The notes under the pieces: generated by a model | The model's database searches: none | Told to the model about the DNA's origin: nothing | Seen by the model: the letters and a program-made list of their open reading frames with translations, nothing else | Source: Geosiphon pyriformis | Lineage: Eukaryota; Glomeromycota; Glomeromycetes; Archaeosporales; Geosiphonaceae | Length of the DNA stretch: 64,000 bases | Assembly (NCBI GenBank): GCA_016748015.1 | Contig: JAAOMT010000523.1 | Span: 124,001 to 188,000, forward strand | Direction of reading: 5' to 3' | Program-made: the position numbers and the translations under genes | Shown here: positions 22,329-35,692 of the stretch, in pieces | Numbering within the stretch: the first letter of the stretch is position 1 | How the letters are laid out: each line of letters starts with the position of its first letter

Positions 22329-25300
22329 TTAACGTTGACTACTATATTGTTTGAATTGGGCCATTAGGTCGGAAACATTGGGAGGGGCCGTGATAGGTGA
22401 TCCGAATTGAGCGAGATTTGCAGAGAGAGTCTGCTGGGATAATAGGCCATTGGGTGTTAAGGCATTTGGGGGTAAACCATTGTTTGGTTGACCAACAAGT
22501 GACCCATTAAAGGGAATCGGTCCAGGTGCTCCCATATTAGGATTCATATGTGGTGGTAATGGTATAAAAGGCGGTTGATTATTTAAACCTGGGTTTTGAG
22601 GAGCAAGTTGTCTCAGTAATTGTTGTACATCAATATTGGGTGGTGGTGGTTGTGGAGGTAACATTCCGGATGGTTGTGCGATAGCATTAATTGAATTCAT
22701 TGGTATTGATTGTAATACTGGAGCACCAGGTTGTTGCTGTTGTAGATTTCCTAAAAGATTAGCAAGCGCTGCAAAATTTACATTGCTTAATAAGGGAGGC
22801 CCAACGTTGCCAGAATTCGTTGGTTGCCCAGTTGATAATGGGGGTTGCTGAGGTGGTGGAGGTGGCAAATTAGATGGCTGACCAAGAATTATATTGTCTG
22901 GTCCTCTCATATCAATAGGCCTTTGAGAAGCACGGGCTCGCAAAAGTAAACCAACAGCTTCATCGATCCTAATATTTTCATACTCTGTTCCAAATATCAT
23001 ATCGTTGAAAATTAAATCAAAATTTTCAACATTAAAAAAATTAAGCTGAACCTGAAATGATGATTACTAACCATCATATTTAACATTTGTATCTCGATTT
23101 CTTAAAGATTGATCAAATACTTGCATGTTAACCCTTCCATTTATTACTAAAGGTCTTTCCAGAAAAACTACAGCAAGCACACCTTCCACAATCATTTGTC
23201 GTACAACAGAATTAATGTGAAGCTTTTTTCGGGATAAATGTATACTGTGCACAGATATTGAAGCCTCGCTAAAAGCACGCTCCACTTCCCATAAAAGATT
23301 CCTAAATTTGAAGAATTTGTTCAAGTGTTGGAAAAATGGCTAATGATTAATGGCTTGGAATTACTAACCTTTCAATTTCTTCTAAGACAATTATTTGACA
23401 TTCTGGAACTTCATTTCCCTGACGTCGTGGTAAAGGGAATTCGTCATCTTGTTCGTCATGAGATTGAGAACGATAGGAAAGATAATCACGACTTAATCTT
23501 CTTTCATGAAATTCGCGGGATGGAATTCTATAGGGTTTTGAACGTTCGGCATATCGTTCTTCTCGATGATCTTCACGATATGAATGACGACGATATGGTC
23601 CCCTTTCGCCACGGGTTGGGCGATAGTCATAATCATCCTTATAATTGCCCCGATATTCTGGGGGCGGCAATCTATAATCTCGATTATCAGGTGGATATTC
23701 AAATCCACGGGGAGAATCATAAGATGCACGACGATCAAATTTATGATCACTTGGTCGACGTTCATATTCCTCGTAACGACGTTCCGGTGAGTATGGTGGA
23801 CCATGATGGCCTCGGGGAGGAGAAGGTCCGCGTTCATGTGTATACCAGTCATCTTTGTGCCCTCTACTCCAACTTCTTTCATGTCGATGAGGATAAGAAC
23901 CTTTTGGACTTTCATCACGGGCTGAGGGATGATGCCAAGGTTTACCATGAGAAACTTCCAATCCTAAATTGAAGGTTCTATATATTAATAATAGATTAAG
24001 AATCTGGGAAAACTCCAGAAATCCATACGTGCCTAATTTTAGCCCGTGTAAAACTCTTCCATTTTCTCGTTCAATTGCGTTCAAAACACTTTCTGGGTTG
24101 TCATATTGTACGAAGCCAAAGCTATTTTTAATGGATATTTGTAAAATTTCACCAAAAGGGGTAAATATATCAAAAAGCTCTTGTTTGGAAGTCGAGTGTG
24201 TAGATAAATTTCCAAGAAATAACCGGGATCCTGAAGGCAATGCTTGAAATTCAGCATCTGATATCCTACGCAAACTATAAGCATCTCTACGATCATTTCT
24301 TTCATTATCACCATGAGAGCTAGAGGAACGACGACTACGCCATCTACGAGATTCTCTATCATTGTTATCTCCATCATCTACTGAACCTCTTTTGGGATAA
24401 TTAGAGGATTCATTTTGGGGGATTTTTGATTCCTGGGCATTTGCTTCAGAATCAAGCAGCATGGGATCACTAATTGACTTATTAGTTGGGACATCAAATA
24501 AATCAGCTGCTTTTCTACGTTGGGATATCAGAGATACAGCATGATCTGATTGCGCTGTTTGGTCAGAAGCTTCAGAATCTCTTTTTGATTCAAATTTCTC
24601 GCCTGCTCCAGGCTTCAATTTAGGGGAAGATGGTAATTCATCAATTGATTCTGATGTTTCGTATTTTTGAGCTTGTATGGGTGCATCAATTGAAGTAGAA
24701 CAGGTGAGCTCAACTTCAGGTTTTTGATTATCGGGCGTTTGAACACACATTTCTAGTCGATTAATAATTGGGTCAATTTCAAAAGGATTTGCATTCGGGG
24801 GGGTTTCAACTAAACCTTTTCCAACTATTCCAATTTTTGCTTCATCTTTCATTTCTAAAATTTGAGATTCATTAGAATCTTCTTGATTAGTAATAATAGG
24901 TGGATTCCCTTCTTCGTGCTTGATGTAGTTGACATTATCTTCTTTTTCATTGGGAAACGAATGATCTCTTTCTTGTGATAAACCATGGTCTCTTTCATTG
25001 GATAAAGAATAAATTTGATCTTGCAAAAATGCATTATCTCGTCTTTGTTGGGAAAAAACTATTTCTTTTTCTCGATCAATTTGTTCAAACTCAATCGCTT
25101 TGTTTTGATGGGACAACATGAGAGATTGATTTTGGGGGTTTTTTTGATAAAACGTTTCTTGACTCGGAGAGGAATAATTTATTATTTCTTCTCTTTCTTC
25201 TGAGAGAGAAAAGTCGGTGACCTCATACATGGGGGAAAACCTTTTCTCGGTATGTGGAATATCTGCCAATATATTCAATATTTCGCTAGAATTCGAAGAC

Positions 25301-25371
25301 TGATGAAGAAATTCACGAGGATCCTCGGAAGTCGAAGGTTCGAAGCTACCTAAAGGTGGGGAATGGTTCAT
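22329..25371 (-). CDS. Nab3-like RRM protein with NCOA5-type C-terminal domain
   Basis: Four exons (25371-24033, 23963-23369, 23301-23072, 22984-22329) give 939 residues. Order: a long acidic/Ser-rich N-terminal half, an Arg-rich stretch (RESRRWRSRRSSSS), then an RRM with SRLFLGNLSTHSTSKQELF and NSFGFVQYDNPESV. A long RGG/Arg-Tyr-Pro-rich region follows, then ECQIIVLEEIER joined to NLLWEVERAFSE, a domain like the anticodon-binding-type fold of NCOA5. The Pro/Gln/Asn-rich tail ends FKQYSSQR. The RRM resembles yeast Nab3 and hnRNP C/RALY, so a role in nuclear RNA binding or non-coding transcription termination is an inference. Intron 1 uses a GC donor (G|GCACGT) if the RRM is to read KLGLEVSHG. 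The third junction (YD to EYENIRIDEAV) was chosen because it rejoins the frame. Confidence 0.82.
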
Positions 25372-26056
25372 AGTTCAAATAATCATAAAGTGATATATGA
25401 ATCTTTGTGGCAAATAAATTCTTTAAAATTCTCATACATTAGCAGTTTTTAATCTGATCGAGATTGGTCTTTCACTGAAAATCTTATCTGATCAGAGTTG
25501 TAAAATTTCGCATTTGAAATAATGCAGGATAAAATATTTGATATAAAAAATCTTTATATTTTCTAAAAAATATAATATTTTGAAAATAGTAAAAATAATA
25601 GAAATAATTACACTAAATATGTATAATAATCCAATTTAGTAAAAAATAATTGTTTCTAATCAATTTTTATACTTGATTGCAAATAAAAATAATATTACAA
25701 TAGGTTGAAAATTTAAAATTAATTTGCAACCAATATGAATGCTAACATTACTTACAAATATTTTAAATGAGTTAAATTGTTTGTTCTGATTATTGAAAAA
25801 AAAACTTTATTCACCACATAAAATAATTGAATAATTAATTTAAAAACAGTTAATCTTTTATAGTATTTCTTAAAATTTAAACTCTATTGTTAATGTTACA
25901 TTAAAGGTTTATCGAATCATCTGACATTTTTAAAGGATGATCATTTATGTTGAACGAGAATCTAGTGATTGGGCTTCGTGCTCAAATTATGCAAAGGCAA
26001 CCTAAGTTGGCTATTCAAAAAAAGTTCGCGTCTTTGCTTCTCTCGTCATTAACGCC
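25372..26056. promoter_or_regulatory. Divergent intergenic region between Nab3-like gene and MMM1
   Basis: 685 AT-rich bases between two outward-reading start codons, so it must hold both promoters. No specific element can be recognised by eye. Confidence 0.5.
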
Positions 26057-27671
26057 ATGTCACTTTCAAATGAATTTCCTTCCTATATTCAAGCTTATGC
26101 TGATCAAGTTGTTGCAAGTAAACTAAGTAACGGGTTGTCCTTTGGTCTAGGTTTCTTTTTTGGTCAAGTTACTGTCATATTATTGGTTCTAGTGTTCATA
26201 AAATTCATGTTATTAGAAGACGCGAAACCCTTCCTTCAAAAGGTTAGTGTCATTATCCGTTTCATTTTTCACGTGATTGATATATAAAAAATATAGAATA
26301 AAATAGATTAAATTTTTTAGCGTCCTCTCCCTACATCAACACCATTGAACACGAAAACAGTTAGCAACACAGGTCCTGCTTCTGATATATTATCGAAAAC
26401 ACTCTATGACCCTATCAATCACTCTCCCGAGTCAGCTGATTGGCTTAATGTACTCTTAGCACAAGCAATTCTTCAGTATCGGGATGATGCTCAAGCCAAC
26501 AATCGATTGGTCTGCATATTAGATGAATCTTTAAACAGTGGAATTAGGCCTGATTTTGTGGTGAGTCACAAATCTAAACTCAAATGACACTATATTTAGT
26601 AATAGGGTATCTTGAACGTTTAGGAAGTGCAATGAGGTTATATAAAATATTACTTGTTATTAAATATTCTTTTGTCAAAATGGTTCGCCATTAGGGCCCA
26701 ATTCAGGTAACTAGACTGAGTCTTGGAGAAGAATATCCCGTATTCAGCAATGCTAGGATCAAGCAAACCAACACACTAGGAAGCTTGGTGAGTCTCCCAA
26801 CTTTTTTAAATGTATTTAATTAATGTTAATCATCTAAGTTCACGTCTATTTTTTTAATCTAAGCGTGTTGAAATCGATTGTGAATACAATGATCAAATAA
26901 CACTTGGATTTGACACGCAAATTCTCATCAACTGGCCGCGGCCTAGAATTGCGGTATTACCAATTTCGTTGGTATTATCAGTCATCAAATTTTCAGCCAC
27001 AGTAAGTTATTTTACTAGAATATCAGTATTATTTGTGATTCTCAAATTTATTTTTATATTCTTCATAGATAGCGCTGGAAATAGTAAACCACACTCAATC
27101 ATCATATATAGCTTTATCTGCCTTGCCTGGATTTACTCTTGAGTTTGATGTGCAGTCGCTCATTGGTTCTCGGTCAAAGCTCGAAGGAGTTCCTAAAGTG
27201 ACACACCTCATCACCTCAAAATTACGGAATCTTTTTATTGAAAGATTTGTATTTCCAAATTACAAGAAGCTTGTAATTCCTGATTTGCTGGGAAGTAAGC
27301 TTGCAGCTTTTCAACCAGAGATCCAAGAAGTAACAGGAAAATCGTCTTCCTCAACTTCGACTACACAGTCCTCAGATAATTTAAAATTAAAGGAAGGAGA
27401 AAGGGACAATTGTACTGAAAAGGAAAAACACACATTGGACAGTGTTGGGATTGGGCAAAATGAAAGACATTCCACCGCCTCAGCTACTCCTTTGAATACA
27501 AGAAGTTCAAGGGATGGGTTGCGTGCTCGAAGTAGCCTAGGGAGTGATTACTTGTCAAGTCATGATAGTGTATTCTATCCGAGTGAAACATCATTTACAC
27601 CATCAAAAGGATCAAAGTTGGGATCTGCTGCTTTCGGTTCAACCGGGAAAAATGGTCATTATACCACATGA
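26057..27671 (+). CDS. MMM1: ERMES subunit Mmm1 (ER membrane, SMP lipid-transfer domain)
   Basis: Mmm1 is the ER-anchored subunit of ERMES, the ER-mitochondria tether that transfers phospholipids through SMP domains. Exons 26057-26242, 26321-26560, 26695-26787, 26864-27001 and 27069-27671 give 419 residues in one frame. Residues 28-53 form the single membrane anchor (LSFGLGFFFGQVTVILLVLV). The SMP domain follows: ADWLNVLLAQAILQYRDDA, GPIQVTRLSLGEEYPVFSNA, VEIDCEYNDQITLGFDTQ, NWPRPRIAVLPISLVLSV, SALPGFTLEFDVQSLIGSRS and FIERFVFPNYKKLVIPDLL. A Ser/Thr-rich C-terminal tail of about 120 residues ends the protein. It is complete. MDM34, another ERMES subunit, lies about 15 kb downstream on the same strand. 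Confidence 0.93.
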
Positions 27672-28012
27672 TTCTCATTCAATTCACGGTTGGCGGTAAT
27701 CCAGGATTACCATTGATCATATGGCATAAACAATAATTTTGTATTTTAGTTTTTGCTTTATATTGGATTTCTTCAAATTGTACAAAAGGTTTCCTTTAAA
27801 AACAATTTTCCAGAGAAGAGAGCGAATACTCGAAATCTGTGCACCCTTTGGGCTGCGCTTTTAAAATAGAACTCTCAATTTATTCAGATTTGAAAGACGA
27901 GAAACTCTGAATATAACTATTGAGAACCCATAGATTGAAATTCCTTGGTGTGTTCAAATGACTATGAATGATGATCAAATTTATAATTTAATGCTATATA
28001 CCGAGGCTGTCC
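27672..28012. other. Intergenic, convergent 3' ends of MMM1 and eEF1B
   Basis: 341 bases of presumed 3' untranslated DNA. No gene is visible. Confidence 0.6.
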
Positions 28013-29327
28013 TTACAATTTGTTGAAGGAAGCTACATCGACACTCTGAACATAATCTTCAAATGCGGTAATTTTCTCTTCCAAATCGTCTGAGGAAAAG
28101 CAAGAATCGTTTAGTCAGGTATTAATTTATATTATGATCAAGATATAAAGGTTGATTAGGAATTAGTTTATCGTACTTACCAACACCAACTTTATCATCT
28201 TCGATTACACATCCTATTTGTAATTTACGAATACCATACCCGACGGGAATGAATTTGCTCTGACCCCATACCAACCCATCAAGCGAGATACTTCGCACCG
28301 ATTTTTCCAACTCCTTCATATCGGTCGTATCGTCCCACGGTTTGACGTCCAAATTCACCATACTCTTAGCGACCACTTTCGGCTTCGTTGCTTTCTTTGC
28401 ACGATACTCGGCCAAACGCTGTTCTTTCAGCCTTTCAGCCTCAGCATCTTCTTCCTCATCAGACCCGAAAAGATCAATATCATCATCATCACCGCCTTCT
28501 TTCACGGTTTCGGCAAGGGCCTGAACCACCTCAGGACCGTAATGTGACGCGTCCTTGCTAGAATCTCCAGGCAATGAATCAAATTCGTGCGAGTATGAGG
28601 CGATTTGATGATACCAACGAGCCGCATGTGGATATTTCTCGGCGTTCGGAACTTTTCCATTTAACGCTTTGAAAACCGCAACATCAGCTTGAGTCGGCTC
28701 GTAGCTGGTAAAGTATTTCCCAGATCGATTAATTAGTGTCGAATATTATGTGACAAAAATATTTCTGGATAAATAATTTGCAGGGGGGGGGGAAGGTCGA
28801 TTTTGATCAAAAAATACTGGAATCACACAAAAATCATTAATTATTGCATCAGAATATGGTTCTATTTGGGTTTCCTTCAGTCTGCGGGGTCTTAAGTCCG
28901 CCTCAGAAACACGGACCAATTAATATTCATCATATGAATAAGATTTTTTAATGTGGTATCATTGAAGCTGATTTCCTAAATAGATCTGATGATATATGAT
29001 AGATAATTTACCCTTGAATATAAGACCTTTCTTCTAGGAAGCCGTTAAGGACGTTGAGACCAGTGTCGTTTTCAAGTTGTGTAAAACCCTGGTTTTATTT
29101 TGAAAATGAAAGTCCAAAGAAAAATTGAGACAATTTATCAATGAAAAAATTATCAGGAGGGTGGTTGCACCAAAACAATTTTTTTTTATAAAATCAGAAC
29201 TTTTTTCATGTAATCCAAAAGCGCTTTGTAAGTTAGGTTGTTTCTTTTTTTTAACGCTTCAGGACTTTGAAAATTTGTTTTGAGTATGCCAAATGATTCC
29301 AGTCAGGAAGGATTCTGAACTTACCAT
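28013..29327 (-). CDS. EFB1: Translation elongation factor 1-beta (eEF1B alpha, GDP/GTP exchange)
   Basis: eEF1B alpha exchanges GDP for GTP on eEF1A. Four exons: 29327-29325 (only the ATG), 29088-29012, 28704-28181 and 28089-28013, together 226 residues. The first intron, 236 bases, starts directly after the start codon. The N-terminal GST-C-like part reads [20 protein letters not shown] and [15 protein letters not shown]. The acidic hinge [15 protein letters not shown] carries the family casein-kinase-2-like serine. The C-terminal exchange domain reads [34 protein letters not shown] and [19 protein letters not shown]. The last motif is the family's C-terminal signature contacting eEF1A. It is divergent from TOM7, with 286 bases between the start codons. 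Confidence 0.95.
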
Positions 29328-29613
29328 TATCGTAGAAATGAAATTGGGAAGAAGTTAAAAAGTTTAGAACTTTGGTTTGGCCCTCAATTTTTGACTTTTT
29401 TGCCACGTTTTTGATCATTATATCTATCAGATCAATGTGTCATATGACAAAAAAAGTTTTTTAACCCGATTTTTTCTTTAAGAGTAATATCAAAAATACT
29501 GACCATATTTCTTCAATAATCTTTTTACTTTTCAGACTTTTTGCTTGTTTTATCTGGTTTAATTTAACAAACAATAAGAGTTCTTCTAGCAACGAATCAG
29601 TAGAGTTTACATA
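29328..29613. promoter_or_regulatory. Short bidirectional promoter region between eEF1B and TOM7
   Basis: 286 bases separate the two divergent start codons. eEF1B is normally very highly expressed, so this region should contain a strong promoter facing left. No TATA box is obvious at a canonical distance. Confidence 0.5.
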
Positions 29614-30072
29614 ATGCGAGAAGAAACAAAGGTAGATTGAAAGAAAAAACTTTGGGTAGTTATATTTATTTTTTCTAGTTTTACCGTTAATACAATTCCC
29701 ATGATCTTGGTATCTTCTAGGAAAAAATCATTAAGGCTACTGAGATCGTGAAAACAATTATACACTGGGGTTTCATCCCATTCGTGATATATCTTGGTAG
29801 TTGTAGGAATTTTTTCAAATTGATTCTTTTTGATTCATATAATCAAATAGTATAATGTTTACTTTCTTCGATTTTATGATCACTGATTTCCCAACTTCCC
29901 ATATGTAATTTTGTTTAAATACGATCTTCTACCATTGGATATAGGATATACGAGAAGCAACCCAAGACCGTCACTCATCCGGTTAGTCTCGATCTCTTAT
30001 TCTTTTATCTTTTTCTCGAGTAAAAACTGGATTTTAATGATTTCTTATAGGATGGTCAGTCCTCTTGCATGA
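29614..30072 (+). CDS. TOM7: Mitochondrial outer-membrane translocase subunit Tom7
   Basis: Tom7 is a tiny tail-anchored subunit of the TOM complex; in yeast it also governs how Mdm10 is divided between SAM and ERMES. It is encoded here by four exons, 29614-29631, 29721-29796, 29945-29981 and 30051-30072, with clean GT-AG introns and a total of 50 residues. The product starts MREETKEKIIKATEIVKT, continues IIHWGFIPFVIYLGYTRSNP and ends RPSLIRMVSPLA. The HxGFIPxVIYLGYTRSxPxPSLIRxxSPLA core is the Tom7 signature, and length fits the family (about 50-60). No exon is long enough to show up as an ORF. The start is the only in-frame ATG in the first exon. It sits between eEF1B and the PEP4-like gene. 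Confidence 0.93.
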
Positions 30073-30410
30073 GCCTATGTCGTTCAAGCACCGATTTAGA
30101 CGAAGAAATAACAATTTAACATGCTCAGACAAGGTAATACTCGAAAATTTGTTGTTCCTTGACGAAATCAGCGGTTTGCAGCACCATATAATCAGACACA
30201 AGTTATTTTCTTCACTAGACATCAATGTTTAAATGAAATATTAGGGTTGACAAATTATGTGAGCCTCAATCATAACATCTGTTATTTCATAGAGTTGACT
30301 TTTTAGGATTGAATTGTTGATGAGTTATTACCAACAAATGTAAGATAAAGATTTTGTCTATTAAATATATTTCGTCTGCTAAATGAGGCTTCGTTCGAAA
30401 CTGATTTGTA
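30073..30410. other. Intergenic, convergent 3' ends of TOM7 and the aspartic protease
   Basis: 338 bases. The minus-strand frame across 30034-30225 overlaps TOM7 antisense and has no recognisable content. No gene is seen. Confidence 0.6.
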
Positions 30411-32299
<1,889 letters not shown>

Positions 32300-33147
32300 G
32301 TTTGACTATTTGATTTTGTTTCTGATAATATGGAAGGGCAGGTTAAAGTGAATAACAGCGTGGAAAAAGGGGAAATTGAAAAGGAGGCCGCCTTTTAAAG
32401 AGGTAGCTTAAAAGGCTGAGAAAACGCCGTCAATGAACAATTATTCAAATAGGAACATAAATCAGCAGACTATCACAAGATTCGCCTTTATAAACGTTTG
32501 GGATGATGAGTTTATTAGTATTTTGTGCGCTGCAGCAGCCAAGAATGTAAAAGGGAGATTTTTGATGGGGATCTTTTTGTCAAAGTATTAAAAGTTTGTG
32601 GCCAATAAATAACTCGTCACCTTGCAGTAAAAGTTACGTACTTTGATGCCCGAGTTTGATGAATATTGCTGGGTGTCACTGTATCATAATATCACGTGAA
32701 TTTAAAACGTATATTAAAAAGAAGTTTGAATAAAAAAAAAAAGGAAAAGCAATTATTTTCCATTCTAAAAGTTTTACTATCCTTTTTTAAATAATTCAGT
32801 GATCACAATCTGCAAAAATTTTCCGACTTTTTCAATGCGACCCCAATTAGCTATAAACATGGGTATTTTTCGTTTAGTTCAAAGAATATATAACTTTCTC
32901 AGGAAGTGAGTCTTTCTCTTTTGGTTTCAGAATATTCCATGTCAAAAAATGGATAAGTTAGTCAACAATTTTAAGTGACAATATAGATTATTGTCGTTGT
33001 CGTTGTTGTTGTTGTTGTTGTTAATTATATATCAATCCAATTTCATATTTTATTGGCTTTTATGAAATGTGGGTGGTTGATATCTAAGAAAGAATAGAGA
33101 GCTGATAAAAATTTATTTAAAGTGAAAGGAAAAGATGAAAATTATAT
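32300..33147. other. Intergenic upstream of the aspartic protease
   Basis: Contains the protease promoter (CACGTG at about 32694) and a GTT trinucleotide run at about 32998-33022. A possible two-exon microprotein on the plus strand (ATG near 32859) is listed as a finding, not a gene. Confidence 0.5.
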
Positions 33148-33941
33148 TTACCCTCCTTTTGTTTCGAATTCCGATATTTGTTGGGTTGATAAATGGATTT
33201 TGATGAAAGGAATTTGAATTTTGTCACTGTAAAAGTTTCCACTTTTAGTTAGTAGATGTAATTCGAGAAATATTAATGGTTATTATATATATTACATAAT
33301 TTGAATCAATAACATACTCAGAATCTATAAAGGTTTGAGGATCCCTGATCTTGGATTTGTCCTCCAATTCGATTGGTTCCCATCCAATCATGTTATATTG
33401 ATGTAGCTTTCCATCCATATTTCTTTTAATGATCTCAGCAATCGAGATGGTTTTATTGATAGTATCACCTTTTCCATGTAAAGTAACCAATTTCCTAGTG
33501 CAAGTTTCCATTGATCTTTTCTTTCCCTTTCCCTTTTGATTTTGGGAATTAGATATTGATATTGAAGAAATAAGAGGTTAGCCAATTATTTAGTTTCATT
33601 ATATAGGAGGAGGAGGAGGATGATGAGTCAAAGAACTTAAAGTTAATAATAAATCGGTAAAACAAGTTGATTCCTACTTTGTTTGTTTCGATCTCAGTTT
33701 CTTCAGATTTGAAAACATCCAAAACACCTTTTGTATAGCCTGATATTTTACCACCTTTAGAGATAATCATCAACTTATTTGGAATAAATCCTTCTGTCTT
33801 GGAATCATTCAAAATTGTGGATTTAAGCTTTTTTCGCACCTTTGATTTCTTAAATGGTCTTGTGGGTGGATTAACATTATCTTTTTCCTGATCTTTTATA
33901 ATGGAAAATGATTGATAGAATGAGGACAAATATGCAAACAA
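33148..33941 (-). CDS. Alba-domain nucleic-acid-binding protein (Rpp20/Rpp25-like)
   Basis: Alba proteins bind RNA or DNA; eukaryotic members include RNase P/MRP subunits Rpp20 and Rpp25. Three exons: 33941-33678, about 33520-33318, and 33226-33148, roughly 181 residues. The core reads FIPNKLMIISKGGKISGYTK (the INxMRI-like start of Alba), then LVTLHGKGDTINKTISIAEI with IKRN, then LHQYNMIGWEPIE. The final exon gives IQIPFIKIHLST and ends SEFETKGG. The exon-2 start is uncertain because two in-frame AG acceptors (33520 or 33532) are possible in a purine-rich run. The N-terminal 30 residues are Lys-rich (KKSKVRKKLKS), and an upstream exon cannot be excluded. Assignment to a specific Rpp subunit is not possible by eye. 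Confidence 0.72.
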
Positions 33942-34778
33942 ATGAGATAAATTATAGAAAGATTATTAGAAAAGAGGAAAGATTTAAGGTTGAGAATTAA
34001 AATGCAAGATTATTATTATTTTTTTCACACATTCTCTAAAATCATGGGCAAAAATTCCCATGACATGAAGAAAATCCGGGGAAAACCCCTTTTTTGAAAC
34101 TCAACTTTGTTGTTTTGGGAAAGGAATTGGAAGTTGACTGACAGTACTAGGGCTTTGGTTTATAGGATTGGACATGGTTTAACTTTTTTGATTTTTTACG
34201 GAAGGATCAAAAGAGTTTTAATTATTTCTGTGAATTAATGATTGGTTGATCTTTTTGCCAAAGATAATTAACAGATACGATCGATCATATCCTGCTGCTA
34301 CTGCTGCTGCTGCTTACCAAAATTAAAAAAAGATGATTGAGGAAAAATGAAACAATTTGATACTGGAAGATTGTCCTATTCCTTTTATTATTTTCTAACG
34401 CTAAAATAAGAATGTTGTGCGTGTTTGAAGTGGTAAATAAAGCAGTCCAAACTTTCCCAAGAATAACGGTTACTGCGCACTAGTTGTAACTGCAAAAAGT
34501 TTAATGCAAAAAATTATATAAAATTAAGTTGATCTACTTAGATCCCCACTAAACTAAATTTAAAAATGGTTTTATTAAAACAGAACCTTTAAGTTCTTGA
34601 AATCAGATTCATCACTTAAAAAAAGCCTGATAATTAATTCCGAAATTGGTCAAGATTTGACACACCTGCCTGCTTAACTGAAAGATTTAAATATTTTAAA
34701 TCTAAGCAGTAGTTTTAAAACGAAGAACAAAACATGATGGGAAAAATGAAATCGCAAGATACCTAATAATTAATTAAC
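33942..34778. other. Intergenic
   Basis: 837 bases upstream of the Alba gene and downstream of the Cys-rich gene (both minus). It includes a CTG-type trinucleotide run at about 34291-34314. No coding signal is recognised. Confidence 0.55.
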
Positions 34779-35692
34779 TTACAGGCAATCATCCACAAGG
34801 ATGAAATCTTCTAAAGACCCTTTATATTTGTTGAAAGTTTGTTTAGAGTGGTTAGGACAGTGAGCGGCCGTGATGTTGGGAGAGCTAGAAGTACTTGAAC
34901 TTGGTGTAGAATTTCTGCTTTGCACAGTGGCATTAGAATAGGGGGACGACATTGGTGAATACCCTCGATCCACATCATTGGCTTGCGACTTATTAGCCTT
35001 ATTTTTATGGGTAAAGCTTTCAAAAGTTTTATTTGTAAAACTTTTGAGGCTAGGACGGCTAATGTCTTCATTTCTGGTTTGCTCCGATATCCTTAAGGTG
35101 TTGGCAACGGGACTAAATGAGGGAGCAAGATTTCCTTGGTTTCGAGCCGAAACATCAGAAATTGGAGCAATAAAATAATGATAACCAGCTGGCAATGGGA
35201 GAAGTTTGTTTGGTTGAACAAACGTTTCAATCGGAGATTGAGGTCGTTGTTGCTGCTCCTGCTGTTGCTGTTCCTGTTGCTGCTGCTGGTGCTGGATTTG
35301 TTGCATATATTTTCTAGCGCATGTGCGGGTACAATATTCATGTTTGCGTCCATTGGGCTCTACATAGACGGGAAGATTGCAACCATGGATTTTGCAAATT
35401 TGTGAATCCTCGAGAGTAGAAAGATACAAAGGTGGTGAGGTAGAGCGATTAACGCGACTTATCGGTTTTGAACGATTTCGACGTTGAGCGCAAGTAAATG
35501 AGCAAAAAGGATGCTGATTTCCATATTGATCAACATATATGGGTTTCTCACAACCAGGGATTTTGCACAGATTTTCATTAGCTGACAAGCAAAAGAATTT
35601 TTTTTTTTGAAAATGATTTAAAAATTGAAAAAGTGGCCAATAGATAATAAAGTTGAAAAGCAAAAAGATAAGATGATATTACCATGACACAT
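34779..35692 (-). CDS. Protein with two Cys-rich (C-x4-C ... C-x3-C) repeats and polyQ, function unknown
   Basis: Two exons (35692-35683 and 35581-34779) give 270 residues starting MCHANENLCKIPGCEKPIYV. Two near-identical modules follow each other. The first is CKIPGCEKPIYVDQYGNQHP with FCSFTCAQRR. The second is CKIHGCNLPVYVEPNGRKHE with YCTRTCARKY. Each has the pattern C-x4-C-x3-P-x-Y-V ... H-x-(F/Y)-C-x3-C-A, which suggests a small zinc-binding fold. After them comes a Gln-rich stretch (about 20 Q in 30 residues), then a Ser/Thr/Asn-rich low-complexity region and the C-terminus LEDFILVDDCL. The very short first exon (10 coding bases) was placed because ATG-TGT-CAT-G splices in frame to the first module. 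I recognise no named family. Confidence 0.75.

Noticed and set aside
23325-23972. 215-residue plus-strand ORF
   Set aside because: Antisense to the Arg/Tyr-rich part of the Nab3-like gene; its His/Asp richness is the mirror of that composition, and the minus strand has domain support.
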